From positions 30,289 through 94,288 of the forward strand of contig CAZUIM010000007.1 of assembly GCA_964620325.1 (NCBI GenBank): DNA of 64,000 nt. The letters are read 5' to 3'. The translations under genes were made by a program, and so were the position numbers. The DNA comes from CAZMYM01 sp964620325 (lineage in GTDB: Bacteria; Bipolaricaulota; Bipolaricaulia; UBA7950; UBA9294). Under the pieces are notes generated by a model, which saw nothing but the letters and a program-made list of their open reading frames with translations, was not told the DNA's origin and searched no databases. How positions within the stretch are numbered: position 1 is the stretch's first letter; each line of letters opens with the position of its first letter. Of this stretch, positions 42,802 to 52,110 are shown in pieces.

Positions 42802-44109
42802 GTGGCCAGGATCATCCCGTTTCGGGGGTATCGATACGACCCGAAGGTCGTCGGCGATGTCGGGAACGTTGTCTCGCCACCGTACGATCGCGTTGGCCCG
42901 GACGTGCAGCGGGCCTGTTACGAGCGGAGTCCGTACAACATCGTCCGGATCATCAAGGGCATAGAGCGGCCCGACGACGGGGACACGGAGAACGTCTACA
43001 CGCGCGCGGCCGGGCACCTTCGCGAATGGATCGATCGCGGAATCCTCGTTCGGGATGCGGAGCCGGCGCTTTACGCGTATCACCAAGCATACACATTCGT
43101 CGGGGAGCGACTGACGCGCAAAGGTGTCGTCGCACTCGGGAAGCTCGAGCCGGAGAAGGTACACGCACACGAGCAGACGCTGAAGGGCCCGCGCGAGGAC
43201 CGCCTTCGCTTGATGCGGGCGACCGAGGCGAACTTTGGGCAGGTGTTCATGCTCTACGCGGATCCGACGCGAGCGGCCGATGCGGCGATCGCCGCCGCGA
43301 TCGACGGGATCGAACCGGCCGTCGAAGCGACCGATGCAGACGGGAACTCGCATCGGCTCTGGCCGATCACCGACAAGGCCGTGATCGACAAGGTGAAACG
43401 GGCCCTCGCCGACCAGGAGCTGTACATCGCCGATGGGCACCATCGTTACGAGACGGCCGTCAACTACCTGCGCGAGTGTGAGGAGAAGGGTTGGCGGCCG
43501 GCCGCCCCCGAGTCGTTCGATGTCCGGATGATGACCCTGTTCAACATCGATGAGCCGGGGATGTCGATTCGTCCGATCCACCGCCTCGTCCACGGAATCG
43601 CAGGTTTCGATCCGGCGCGGTTCCTCGAGCGGGCGGGCAAGCACTTCGTTGTCGATCGGCGGGAGACGTTCGAGTCGATGGTCGAGGCGACCGAGCGGGG
43701 ACGGGAGGCGCACACGTTCGGCTGTTTCACGCAGGATGGGTTCGCTACATTACGATTGCGGGACCGGTCGATCGTCGATCGGCTCGTTGCGGGGGATCGA
43801 TCGATCGACTACCGAGGGCTCGACGTCACGATCCTCCATGTCGTGATCCTCGAACACCTGCTCGGGATCGACGCGCAGGCCCTTGAGGAACAGCGGAACG
43901 TCACGTACACGGTCGATCCTCGCAGCGGAGTGGCCGCCGTGCGTTCCGGGGGCGAACAGGCCTTCTTCTACATGAACCCGACCTCGGCCGAAGAAGTGGT
44001 TCGCGTTGCAGACCACGGAGAGAAGATGCCCCAGAAGTCGACCGACTTCTATCCGAAGCTTCTGACCGGTCTCGTGTTGAGCACGATGGAGATCGAGAAG
44101 CCGTCGTGA
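42802..44109 (+). CDS. DUF1015 family protein
   Basis: 435 residues from a GTG start seven bases after serA. The start IIPFRGYRYDP...VVSPPYDRV and the core ADGHHRYETAVNYL are the family's signatures; the family occurs next to serA/serC in many bacteria. A role as an alternative serine-pathway enzyme (for example SerB-type or serine kinase/phosphatase step) is inferred from context. Confidence 0.86.
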   Translation: MARIIPFRGYRYDPKVVGDVGNVVSPPYDRVGPDVQRACYERSPYNIVRIIKGIERPDDGDTENVYTRAAGHLREWIDRGILVRDAEPALYAYHQAYTFVGERLTRKGVVALGKLEPEKVHAHEQTLKGPREDRLRLMRATEANFGQVFMLYADPTRAADAAIAAAIDGIEPAVEATDADGNSHRLWPITDKAVIDKVKRALADQELYIADGHHRYETAVNYLRECEEKGWRPAAPESFDVRMMTLFNIDEPGMSIRPIHRLVHGIAGFDPARFLERAGKHFVVDRRETFESMVEATERGREAHTFGCFTQDGFATLRLRDRSIVDRLVAGDRSIDYRGLDVTILHVVILEHLLGIDAQALEEQRNVTYTVDPRSGVAAVRSGGEQAFFYMNPTSAEEVVRVADHGEKMPQKSTDFYPKLLTGLVLSTMEIEKPS

Positions 44110-44388
44110 ATCACGGCCGGCTCGATCGGTCGTCATTACGCGGGACCGTGGGGGCTCGATCGACGTCTGACCGGCTTCAAGCGGTGTACAGCCAAACCCA
44201 GTCGGGAGCGGCCGTTGCGGCCGCGAGGAGTCGCTCGCGGAGACGCGGAGGTCCCTTCCGCTTCGGACTGCGTGAGGGCCAGCTGTCCCGGCGCGCGGTG
44301 ACGAACCCACGGAGCGATCGGGCCCGGTTTCCCGCTACTTCGCCGCCGTCTTTCATACGCTCGTGGTGAGATCTTGGAGGAGGTCATC

Positions 44389-45564
44389 ATGCCACGGACG
44401 CGTGTGCGGTCGATTGCGCTTGCTGTTGTCGTTGCGCTGCTGGTCAGTGGGGCGGCGGCAGCGGGCGATCTTGGGTTCACGGGTAGAGTCGGTCTTGAGG
44501 TGACCTACACGCCGATTCCGCCTGCGTCGTACAACATCGGGGCAGAGCTCCGTCTCGGGTTCGACGTCAGTGGCTTCTCGTTTGCGTCCGAGACGGGCTT
44601 CGACCTGTACGGGTTCCAATCGGAGAAGGTGACGCTTGCCGTCGACCTCGGCGCCGTGCAGATCGCGGAGGAGATGCGGTTCGAGCCGACGTTCGGCTGG
44701 AACGAACTCTCGGTCGATATGGCGATCGTCGGGGTTCAGTTCGGCATCGATTGGATTCTCGCCAACATCGGAAGCGTGCAGACGCCCGACTATTCCATGG
44801 GGGCAATCGTCGAGCTGTCGAGCGGGATCGTCTGCGGGTTTTCGATCACCAGCCTGACGGGATTCGGCGCGGTCGATCTCGTGAACCTCCTCGACGGGGT
44901 AGAAGCTCCGTTCTCGCACGTCTTCCTCGGTCTGTTCGAACATCTCGACACGCTCTGCCTTCCGTCGATCGAGTTCGATGTGACAATCGTCGACGGCTTC
45001 TACTTCGAGGAGGAGCTGGTCCGGCTCGAGATCGATTACCTCGGGATGATTGCCAGCAACACGACGTGGTTCGACTACCAGGGTCTGTCGAAGATGCTCT
45101 TCGAGCTCGGGTATCGGTTCGACGAACCCTGTCTCGGATTCTTGACGTCGATGACCCTCGATGGTGGGTTTGCCATCGCCGGCCTCGACTTCATACTCGA
45201 CCTCTGGATCGACGTCGTTCGATTCACTTCCCACACGACGTTCGTCGAGGCGACGCCGCCGGCACCGATTCCGATCGTCTTCGGAGGACAGAGCTTCGCG
45301 GTGTCGTTCGAGATCTGCGGCGTGGTCGTCACGTCGGGCACGTACTTCGATGGGTCGTTCCTGTTCGCGGAGGAGACGATCGCGATCGAGGCGTTCTTCG
45401 ATCCGGTGACATTCACGAGTCTGACGACCTTCGATGCGGGGGGATTCGCCGAGGAGTGTGTCTACGCGGGGGTCACATTCTGCGGCGTCAGCCTGCACAC
45501 CCGAGCCAACTTCGATGCGACCGGAATCCAGTTGGTTTCGTTCGGATTTGAGCTGACCTTTTAG
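44389..45564 (+). CDS. Predicted outer-membrane beta-barrel protein
   Basis: 391 residues. A signal peptide (about 1-25, AAAAG end) is followed only by alternating hydrophobic/polar beta strands without helices, and the protein ends ...LVSFGFELTF, a terminal aromatic residue of the type used by the BAM barrel-insertion machinery. ~14-18 strands are plausible. No named family recognised. Followed 11 bases later by a sigma-like gene. Intergenic 44110-44388 shows no other gene or clear promoter. Confidence 0.65.
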   Translation: MPRTRVRSIALAVVVALLVSGAAAAGDLGFTGRVGLEVTYTPIPPASYNIGAELRLGFDVSGFSFASETGFDLYGFQSEKVTLAVDLGAVQIAEEMRFEPTFGWNELSVDMAIVGVQFGIDWILANIGSVQTPDYSMGAIVELSSGIVCGFSITSLTGFGAVDLVNLLDGVEAPFSHVFLGLFEHLDTLCLPSIEFDVTIVDGFYFEEELVRLEIDYLGMIASNTTWFDYQGLSKMLFELGYRFDEPCLGFLTSMTLDGGFAIAGLDFILDLWIDVVRFTSHTTFVEATPPAPIPIVFGGQSFAVSFEICGVVVTSGTYFDGSFLFAEETIAIEAFFDPVTFTSLTTFDAGGFAEECVYAGVTFCGVSLHTRANFDATGIQLVSFGFELTF

Positions 45565-45575
45565 GGAGGGTCGAC

Positions 45576-46232
45576 GTGCCACAGGATGAGCGCCCTCTCA
45601 GTGAGCTGCTCCGCGCTCTGGCATCGGAGGAGGAGGCGACGAGCGCCCTTCGGGAGGACATCCTTCGGCAGGCGACGCCGATTCTCGAGGAGGTGATCGA
45701 CGAGACCTTCTCGAGCACGGGATTCCCGCGGGAGGAGCTCTTTCGGGCCGGCTATCTCGGGCTTCTCAATGCCGTCCACAACTTCGATCTGGCGCACGGC
45801 AAGCCGTTCCGCGAGTACGCCGAGAACCTGATTAAGGGAGAAGTCCGCCAACACATTCGGGATCGCGTCCAGCGTGGCCGCTTCCCGAGGTGGATGCGCG
45901 ACCTGAACCGACAGCTCGAGTCGACCGAGTCGCGCCTCCTCCGCGAGAAGGGGGAGCTCCCGACCCTGAGCGAGTTGGGAGAAGCTGTCAACATCACGGA
46001 GGAGGGGATCGCCGAGATCTTCAAAGCGAGGGAGGCGCTCAGCTACGTCTCGCTCGACGCCGACCAGCGACGGAACGATCCGATCCCCGAGATCGACTAC
46101 TCGAAGATTCGTGGCATCCGGGATGAGGCGTTCCCGATCGAGATCCGGATTCGGATCGCGTCCGCCCTCGAGAAGCTGGCGGAACTCCAGCAGACTCTCT
46201 GTCAATCGCTCTTCCGATCGAGCACCGACTGA
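45576..46232 (+). CDS. Sigma-70-like protein lacking region 4
   Basis: 218 residues. Regions 2 and 3 align with the SigF-like protein at 30170 (LFRAGYLGLLNAVHNFDLAHGKPFREYAENLIKGEVRQHIRD; LPTLSELGEAVNITEEGIAEIF), but the sequence stops just before the region 4 helix-turn-helix that reads -35 boxes. Other frames downstream do not supply it. Start is a GTG at 45576 with AGGGAGGG upstream. It may be a region-2/3-only regulator or decoy. Co-directional and 11 bases after the barrel gene. Confidence 0.7.
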   Translation: MPQDERPLSELLRALASEEEATSALREDILRQATPILEEVIDETFSSTGFPREELFRAGYLGLLNAVHNFDLAHGKPFREYAENLIKGEVRQHIRDRVQRGRFPRWMRDLNRQLESTESRLLREKGELPTLSELGEAVNITEEGIAEIFKAREALSYVSLDADQRRNDPIPEIDYSKIRGIRDEAFPIEIRIRIASALEKLAELQQTLCQSLFRSSTD

Positions 46233-46302
46233 GAAGAGAGCCGCCCACGCTGCGGAGAACCGGGAGACGCGGCGGGCCGATCGTGCGTTCCACCCTGTCG
46301 AC

Positions 46303-46308
46303 TACAAT
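46303..46308 (+). promoter_or_regulatory. Candidate -10 element upstream of the 46462 membrane gene
   Basis: TACAAT, close to consensus, with no convincing -35 box; 115 bases before the short leader frame at 46421. Confidence 0.3.
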
Positions 46309-46420
46309 CCCCGCGGATTCGAGATGGGTCGGTACGAACGAGCCTCGTGGCGTTTCGCTCGGGCGAAGACGTCTCTCGCCGGCCTCTGAGGGGATCGGCG
46401 TGATCGATCGAAGGAGAGAC

Positions 46421-46465
46421 ATGTCGACGCGATCGACGTCCGACGAGGATGGGTTCCCTCGATGA
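46421..46465 (+). CDS. Possible 14-residue leader peptide
   Basis: ATG behind AAGGAGAGAC, 14 codons (MSTRSTSDEDGFPR), stop overlapping the start of the next gene (ATGA). The main gene has only a weak site of its own, so this short frame could bring ribosomes to it. Charged, no obvious attenuator codon run. Confidence 0.35.
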   Translation: MSTRSTSDEDGFPR

Positions 46466-47064
46466 GGCTCTTCTCGATCGTTGCCGTGGTCGCAACGAAC
46501 CTCGCGATCGGCCTTCGCTACATCTGGTTGATCCGAAGGGGGCGGATCAGCCCTGTGCTCGCGATGTGGGTCTTCTTCATCATCGCCGTGGCCGGCAGCC
46601 TGTTGACCTATCTGGCCGACGGGGAGTTCGGGCTTCTCGACAACATTCTCAACACGGCCGACATCCTCCTCGTAACCTCGGTGTCCGTCGCGATCGCCCT
46701 ATGGGGCGACCGGAGCACGCGATTCAACCGATTCGATCTGGGATGTCTGTTGGCCGTCATCGCGATCCTCATCGTCTGGGCGGTGACGAGGGAGCACGCG
46801 GCGGCGCACGGCGCGATTCAAGGAATCCTCGTGTTGGCGTACGTGCCGGTCGTGAGACGCCTCTGGCGGTCCGACCGAAACACCGAGTCCTTCGTGATGT
46901 GGGTCGGACTCATGGTAGCGCCGATCCTCTCGCTTCTCTCGAGTCGGGGTGGGATGGCGACCGTCTACGCGGTTCGGGCGATTGCGTCGAGTGGCCTGCT
47001 TCTCGTGCTGATGCTCAGGACGGAGTTGCGAGCCCGTCGGCGCGCAGAACGGGACGATCTCTAG
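46462..47064 (+). CDS. Hypothetical membrane protein, six helices
   Basis: 200 residues, almost all membrane: about six hydrophobic helices (e.g. VLAMWVFFIIAVAGSLLTYL) and a basic C-terminus (RARRRAERDDL). No family recognised. Starts at an ATG overlapping a short coupled frame. Confidence 0.6.
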   Translation: MRLFSIVAVVATNLAIGLRYIWLIRRGRISPVLAMWVFFIIAVAGSLLTYLADGEFGLLDNILNTADILLVTSVSVAIALWGDRSTRFNRFDLGCLLAVIAILIVWAVTREHAAAHGAIQGILVLAYVPVVRRLWRSDRNTESFVMWVGLMVAPILSLLSSRGGMATVYAVRAIASSGLLLVLMLRTELRARRRAERDDL

Positions 47065-47153
47065 TCTGTGCGGTCGTTGTGTGATTTGGGCTCGCTGTGA
47101 CGATGAGCGTCCGAATCCAGGATAGAACGATGCGGAAGTTGGGGCGCCCTCGG

Positions 47154-47580
47154 CTACGTCCGGCGCAGCGGGCTGACGACCACGAAGGTCGAGAGCTCGA
47201 GCCGGATTTGGCCTGACTCCGAGAACGCACGAAAGACCCTAGAAGCTTCGTCGCGAAAGGAATCGATGGACGGATCGGACCGTCCGGGAGCGGAGGCCGA
47301 TGCGGAGAGGCCGCCGATGAACTGCTCCTACAGACGGTGTGGCCGGCGAGGCGAGCGTCGACGTGCGCTTGCATCGCGTCGTCCGGTTCGACGGCGTAGA
47401 GGTTCGAACGCGGTCGACGAGCTGCTCGGCGACCGCTCCGGTTCCCGATGCGATCTCCGCAACGTCGTTCTCCGATGCGATCTTCGTCCGCTCGAGCAGG
47501 AACTCGATCGTCGCGGGCGGATAGGCCCAGCGGTGCGCGGCGTAGGTCGAGGCTCGGTCCGCGTAGGGGCGATCGGTCAT
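47154..47580 (-). pseudogene. Broken class I SAM-dependent methyltransferase
   Basis: Reads YADRASTYAAHRWAYPPATIEFLL then EIASGTGAVAEQLV in one frame, then NLYAVEPDDAMQAHVDARL in a second, and ends FRDEASRVFRAFSESGQIRL...VVVSPLRR in a third, with a middle of about 100 codons missing compared with normal 250-270 residue relatives. At least two frameshifts plus a deletion. The start still has TATCAT six bases upstream. Confidence 0.7.
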
Positions 47581-47586
47581 GGCCCG

Positions 47587-47592
47587 ATGATA
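47587..47592 (-). promoter_or_regulatory. -10 of a leaderless promoter before the broken methyltransferase
   Basis: Minus strand TATCAT, six bases, then ATG at 47580; weak -35 (TTCGTC at 17 bp). Same layout as the other leaderless promoters. Confidence 0.4.
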
Positions 47593-47649
47593 CGGTCGAG
47601 TGGAGACCGGACGAAGCGGCCGATGCCGCCGGCACCGAGATCCAGGATC

Positions 47650-48330
47650 TCACGCAATTTGGATCGGTCGAAGGAACCGCTCGGTGGCAGCATCGAGATC
47701 TGCGTATTCTCCGCGATACTGCGGCGGCAGGAGCGCGGCCAGTCGGTACATGATCTCGTCGGCGATCCGTTGGCGGATCTCACCCGTCAGACGTGCGCCG
47801 GGCGGACGGACTTCGAAAGGCTCCCCGACTCGGATGTGGAAGGGGGTCCGTCGGAGCCGCCGGGCGTTCTGACGAAACGTCTCCCCCCCGTGAAAGACCA
47901 ATGGGAGGAGCGGAGCTCCGCCCTTCACGGCGATCGTGACCATCCCGGCGTGTGCGCGCTGCAGACGCCCGTGGTGGCTTCGCGTCCCTTCCGGAGCGAG
48001 CCCGAGAATCCCGCCTCGCTTCAGAACCGACAGCGCCCGGCGGACGGCGGCGATGTCCGGCTCGCCTCGTCGGATCGGAATCGCCTCCCATCGGTCGAGG
48101 AGCCAACGGAGGATCGGTCTCTCCCACGACTCTGACTTCGCGAGACCGATCACCCCGCGGTCGACCAAGCGGGAGCGGAGAACGAGGATTTCGAGGTTGT
48201 TGACGTGATTCGTGACCAGAATCAACGGGCCATGGCGTGGAACCTTGTCCAATTCCTCCCCGTCGACCCGACAGAGGAGGCGCACCAGGAGGCCGGTGAC
48301 CGCGTCGAGGCACGCACGTTTCGTCATCAT
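47650..48330 (-). CDS. plsC: 1-acyl-sn-glycerol-3-phosphate acyltransferase family protein
   Basis: 226 residues. Block II EGTRSHHG and block III-like regions are present; the catalytic block I reads NHVNNLE, i.e. H-x4-E where nearly all relatives have H-x4-D. It may still acylate lysophosphatidate or a related lipid. Its ATG overlaps the lipid-kinase stop, so the two are coupled. Confidence 0.82.
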   Translation of the reverse strand: MMTKRACLDAVTGLLVRLLCRVDGEELDKVPRHGPLILVTNHVNNLEILVLRSRLVDRGVIGLAKSESWERPILRWLLDRWEAIPIRRGEPDIAAVRRALSVLKRGGILGLAPEGTRSHHGRLQRAHAGMVTIAVKGGAPLLPLVFHGGETFRQNARRLRRTPFHIRVGEPFEVRPPGARLTGEIRQRIADEIMYRLAALLPPQYRGEYADLDAATERFLRPIQIA

Positions 48331-49262
48331 CTCGCGTCGGCCGAGGGGCAGACGATCTCGATCTGGCGTGGGAGGATCTCCATCGACAGATGAGTCCCGG
48401 CTGTGCAGAGGGTCTCCCCGTCCGCGTGTGCGACGAGCGCGCCGTCGATCGCCGTGACGGCGATCCGTTCGGTGCGTCCGGTTCGGATCGCTCGGTCGCT
48501 CGCCTGTGTCCCCTTCATGAATCTCGGGATCAGCGCGAGAATCCTCCGCCGGCTCATTTCTTCGGCGATGCACAGGTCGAAGAGACCGTCATCGAGTTCC
48601 CCTTCGGGGGCCATCATGAACCCGCCGCCCATCCTGCGGCCGTTCATCACGGAGATGAGCAACGACGCCTGTTCGATCTTCCCGCCGGCGTACTCGATGC
48701 ACGTTCGAGGTGCCTTGTAGTAGAGGAAGATCGTCTTCAGCGCAGCAACGAGGTATCCGAGGAATCCGGGGAGATGCCTCAGCTTCGCCGCTTCGAGTCC
48801 GACGACCGTATCGAAGCCGATCCCGACCCCGTTGCCGAAGAACCGCCCTTCGGGCAGCGATTCACCCTTCACGAAGCCGATGTCGATCGTCCGTCGATGG
48901 CCCTCGGCGAGGGCTCGGCAACCAGATTCCAGGTCGAGTGGGATGCCGGCGCCGAACGAGAAGTCGTTGCCGCGTCCGACGCAGAGAGCGCCGAGGGCGG
49001 CCGTTCCGATCCCCTCTCGCGCGGCGCGGACGAGACCGTTGAGGACCTCGTTCGTCGTGCCGTCACCGCCGACTGCGACGACGACGTCGACGCCGTCGAA
49101 CACGGCACGTTGTGCGAGTTCGGCCGCGTGCCACGGCCTTTCGGTGACAACGGTGTCGAACGCGAGGCCGTGCGTTCGAAGTCTCCGCTCGATCGACGGC
49201 ACCGCAGTCGCTGCGGCTCCGCGGCCCGCGGTCGGATTGACGACCAGTCTGTAGCGCTTCAC
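48327..49262 (-). CDS. Diacylglycerol kinase family lipid kinase
   Basis: 311 residues from a GTG behind GGAGGCGGAGG. Substrate motifs VVNPTAGRG, AVGGDGTTNEVLNGL and VGRGNDFSF are intact; the family (DagK/YegS/sphingosine kinase type) phosphorylates diacylglycerol or similar lipids. The longer ORF to 49394 is Arg-rich and not family-like. Confidence 0.9.
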   Translation of the reverse strand: MKRYRLVVNPTAGRGAAATAVPSIERRLRTHGLAFDTVVTERPWHAAELAQRAVFDGVDVVVAVGGDGTTNEVLNGLVRAAREGIGTAALGALCVGRGNDFSFGAGIPLDLESGCRALAEGHRRTIDIGFVKGESLPEGRFFGNGVGIGFDTVVGLEAAKLRHLPGFLGYLVAALKTIFLYYKAPRTCIEYAGGKIEQASLLISVMNGRRMGGGFMMAPEGELDDGLFDLCIAEEMSRRRILALIPRFMKGTQASDRAIRTGRTERIAVTAIDGALVAHADGETLCTAGTHLSMEILPRQIEIVCPSADAR

Positions 49263-49485
49263 CCTCCGCCTCCCTCGTCCCCCGCTGGAGGCCACTTGAA
49301 CTCCAACGGGCCTAGCAGGTCTTCTCCTTTCGGGAATCCTAGCCGGTCCGGTGAGGCGGTACCACGATCGACGGCGCGCGGGCGATCGCATCACGTGTTC
49401 GTGATGGCCGAATCGGTGCTCCCTGAAAGCACTCGCGCGATCGAAGCGGAGTCGAGGGGCGGGAGTTGAGCCCCGCGCTGAGCAT

Positions 49486-50289
49486 CTACGACGGAGACTC
49501 CGTCTTCGGCCGACGCGGAGGCCATGGGATGAACGCGCTCGTTCGCCGTATGTACTCGGCGTATCCGGGCTTCCGAGACTTCAGCCCCGACTCGAGCATC
49601 CGGGCCCCAGAGACGCGAACGAGCAAGAACGTCATCAGAGCGGGGCTGACCACGCTCCAGGGGCCGAATTGCGTCGGAGCGGCGATGAGGAAGAACCCCC
49701 ACCAGATGAGCGATTCGCCGAAGTAGTTCGGATGTCGAGTGTAGTGCCAGAGTCCGCGATCCATCACCTTGCCCGCGTTCGTCGGGTTTCTCTTGAAGCG
49801 GCGGAGTTGCTCGTCTCCGATCGCTTCAAACGCGAAGCCGACCGCCCAAAGGGCGACGCCGGCGATCTGGAGTGCGCGCAGTCCGGGGCGATCGGCGCCC
49901 GAGATGCTCAGAGTCACCGGGAGCGCGACGAGCGCCATTGTCGCACCCTGAAGGAGGAAGACCTTGAAGTAGCTGCGCCACCAGAAGGCGGAACCGGCTT
50001 CGTCCCTCCACTTCCGGTATCGCCAATCCTCGCCCTTTCCCCAGTTTCGAACCCCGATGTGAATCGCAAGACGAAGTCCCCAGACGACCACGAGGACAAG
50101 CACGAGGATCGACAGGAGTCCGTCTCCGGCGGAGAGAAGGAAGACGATGATCCCGATTGCGATGAACCCGATTCCCCAGAAAACGTCGACGATGCTCGCG
50201 TTTCGCACGATGAGCGACAGGACCCAAACGAGCGTCATGAAGCCGATCGAGACCCCGAGCGAAAGCCCGATCAATCCGAGTGTCGTCAT
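49486..50289 (-). CDS. DUF1295 membrane protein (steroid reductase/ isoprenylcysteine methyltransferase fold)
   Basis: 267 residues with about six helices. The C-terminal RGLWHYTRHPNYFGESLIWWGFF motif is diagnostic of DUF1295/ICMT-like enzymes. Substrate unknown; likely a membrane lipid or polyprenyl compound, or a small-molecule reductase. ATG at 50289 is preceded by AAAGGAG. Confidence 0.88.
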   Translation of the reverse strand: MTTLGLIGLSLGVSIGFMTLVWVLSLIVRNASIVDVFWGIGFIAIGIIVFLLSAGDGLLSILVLVLVVVWGLRLAIHIGVRNWGKGEDWRYRKWRDEAGSAFWWRSYFKVFLLQGATMALVALPVTLSISGADRPGLRALQIAGVALWAVGFAFEAIGDEQLRRFKRNPTNAGKVMDRGLWHYTRHPNYFGESLIWWGFFLIAAPTQFGPWSVVSPALMTFLLVRVSGARMLESGLKSRKPGYAEYIRRTSAFIPWPPRRPKTESPS

Positions 50290-50349
50290 GTCCGCTCCTT
50301 TCACGTTCTTCCCCATCCTGCCGTACGAGGCCTGTTGAGGCAACCAGGC

Positions 50350-50378
50350 TTGACGGCTGGGTCGAGGGAGCATAGCTT
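50350..50378 (+). promoter_or_regulatory. Promoter of the acyl-CoA synthetase gene
   Basis: -35 TTGACG at 50350-50355, 17-bp spacer, -10 TAGCTT at 50373-50378. Confidence 0.5.
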
Positions 50379-50417
50379 AGGGGGACCCTGAGCTCGAAGA
50401 TGGGAGGACGGTGTGCC

Positions 50418-52004
50418 GTGAAGACGCTTCATGAGATGCTCGAGTCGTCCGCCGAGCGTTTTCCGAATCACATTGCGGTACGCAACGTGGCAGAGGTCGC
50501 TTGCGAGCCGCTCGAGATCACCTACGAGGAGCTCGCATGCGCGAGTCGGTCCGTCGCCGCCGGTCTGGCGGAACGAGGTGTCGTCAAGAGCGATCGCGTC
50601 GCGATCGTATCGCCTCCGCGGATCCGTTTTGCGGAAGTCGTCTTCGGGACCCTGCGGCTCGGCGCATCTGTCGTTCCGATCGATCCGTCGTTCACGAAGA
50701 CGGAGATCGAGTCGATCGTCCGGAACGCGCAGCCGAAGGCGATCTTTGCGCCGAACGGGCTGTTCGATCGGCTTCCGGAGGATCTCCTCCGGATCGATCT
50801 CGACGACGCTTCGGAGCCATCGTACGCCTCCGTTCTCTCCGATCACAGCGCCCCCGACGTCGACGTCGGATCGTCGGACATCGCCTTTCTGGCGTACACG
50901 TCGGGAACGACCGGCGATGCGAAGGGCGTGATGCTCTCCCATGGGAACGTCCTGTCCGACCTCGTTCACGGGACGAAGGTCATTCCGATTCTCGACGACG
51001 ACGTTCTTCTCTCGATCGCTCCGTGGCATCACATTCTCGGGCTCGTTGCCTGCCTCATCCTGCCGTTGTACGGCGGTGGCACGGCGATGTACACCGACGA
51101 GTACCGACGGATCGCCGAGCTGATGCCCAAGCACGGCGTATCGATCTTCGTCGGCGTCCCGAAGCTCTACCACGCGCTGTACGGGAAGCTGATGAAGAAG
51201 GTCTGCGGATCGTTCACCGGCAAGGCGTTGTGGCGGTTCGCCCCGAAGACGCTCGGACGCGGCATCAAGAAGCGGTTGACCGGGGGGCGGCTCCGATTCT
51301 TCGTCTCCGGATCGGCGCCGCTCAATCCGAATGTTGCTCTCGGGTTCCGGCGGATGGGGATCGGGATGATGGAGGGATACGGGTTGACTGAGACGTCGCC
51401 GGTGATCTCGGTCTCCGACCCGTTCAGTCGAAAGGCGGGGTCGGTCGGGCGGCCGATTCCGACGGTCGAGGCGAGGATCGAGAATCCTTGGCCCGACGGC
51501 GTTGGTGAGCTGCTCGTCCGTGGGCCGATCGTCATGCAAGGGTACTACGACAATCCGGAGGCGACGGCTCGCGTGATCGACGATGATGGCTGGTTCCGCA
51601 CCGGCGATCTCGCCGTGCTCGATTCGGAGGGTGAGATCTTCCTGAGAGGACGAGCGAAGAACGTCATCGTGCTCGACTCGGGGAAGAACGTCTACCCGGA
51701 GGAGCTCGAGTGGGAGATCGGCCGGATCCCGTATGTCGAGGAGGTCCTCGTTCGGTACCGCGACACCGACGGGGCGATCGAAGCGGTCGTCTATCCGAAT
51801 CAGGAGCGCCTGAAGGCGGACGGATTGCTGAGGGTGGCGCACGATGCGATCTGGCGCGAAGTCCGCGAGCGCCTGCGGCGGTTGGCGCCGTACAAGAGAC
51901 TTCGGAGCATTCGCCAGCTGATCCTGGTCGATCGACCGTTCCCGAAGACGAGCACGCTCGACATCAAGCGGCACCTGTTCCATCGGGAGGAGCGGGCGAA
52001 GTGA
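50418..52004 (+). CDS. AMP-binding long-chain acyl-CoA synthetase family enzyme
   Basis: 528 residues. P-loop-like AYTSGTTGDAKGV, GYGLTETSP, WFRTGDLA and the C-terminal GRAKNVIVLDSGKNVYPEELE are complete; the catalytic lysine is in PKTSTLDIKR. Activates a fatty or other carboxylic acid with ATP and CoA (or directly for ACP/lipid use). GTG at 50418 gives the family start (KTLHEMLESSAERFPN) behind GGGAGGACGG. Confidence 0.9.
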   Translation: MKTLHEMLESSAERFPNHIAVRNVAEVACEPLEITYEELACASRSVAAGLAERGVVKSDRVAIVSPPRIRFAEVVFGTLRLGASVVPIDPSFTKTEIESIVRNAQPKAIFAPNGLFDRLPEDLLRIDLDDASEPSYASVLSDHSAPDVDVGSSDIAFLAYTSGTTGDAKGVMLSHGNVLSDLVHGTKVIPILDDDVLLSIAPWHHILGLVACLILPLYGGGTAMYTDEYRRIAELMPKHGVSIFVGVPKLYHALYGKLMKKVCGSFTGKALWRFAPKTLGRGIKKRLTGGRLRFFVSGSAPLNPNVALGFRRMGIGMMEGYGLTETSPVISVSDPFSRKAGSVGRPIPTVEARIENPWPDGVGELLVRGPIVMQGYYDNPEATARVIDDDGWFRTGDLAVLDSEGEIFLRGRAKNVIVLDSGKNVYPEELEWEIGRIPYVEEVLVRYRDTDGAIEAVVYPNQERLKADGLLRVAHDAIWREVRERLRRLAPYKRLRSIRQLILVDRPFPKTSTLDIKRHLFHREERAK

Positions 52005-52110
52005 CCGGATCTTCGAGGCACGTCGCGACGTGCCCGTCGGCCGGCTCATCCGGACCGGGCCCCACCGGATCGCTATCGCTGCGGCTGCGCAGCTTTCGAG
52101 GGAGGGTGGA

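Noticed and set aside
46233..46389. Region 4 of the truncated sigma factor in a shifted frame
   Set aside because: Other frames give KRAAHAAENRETRRA-type sequence without a helix-turn-helix.
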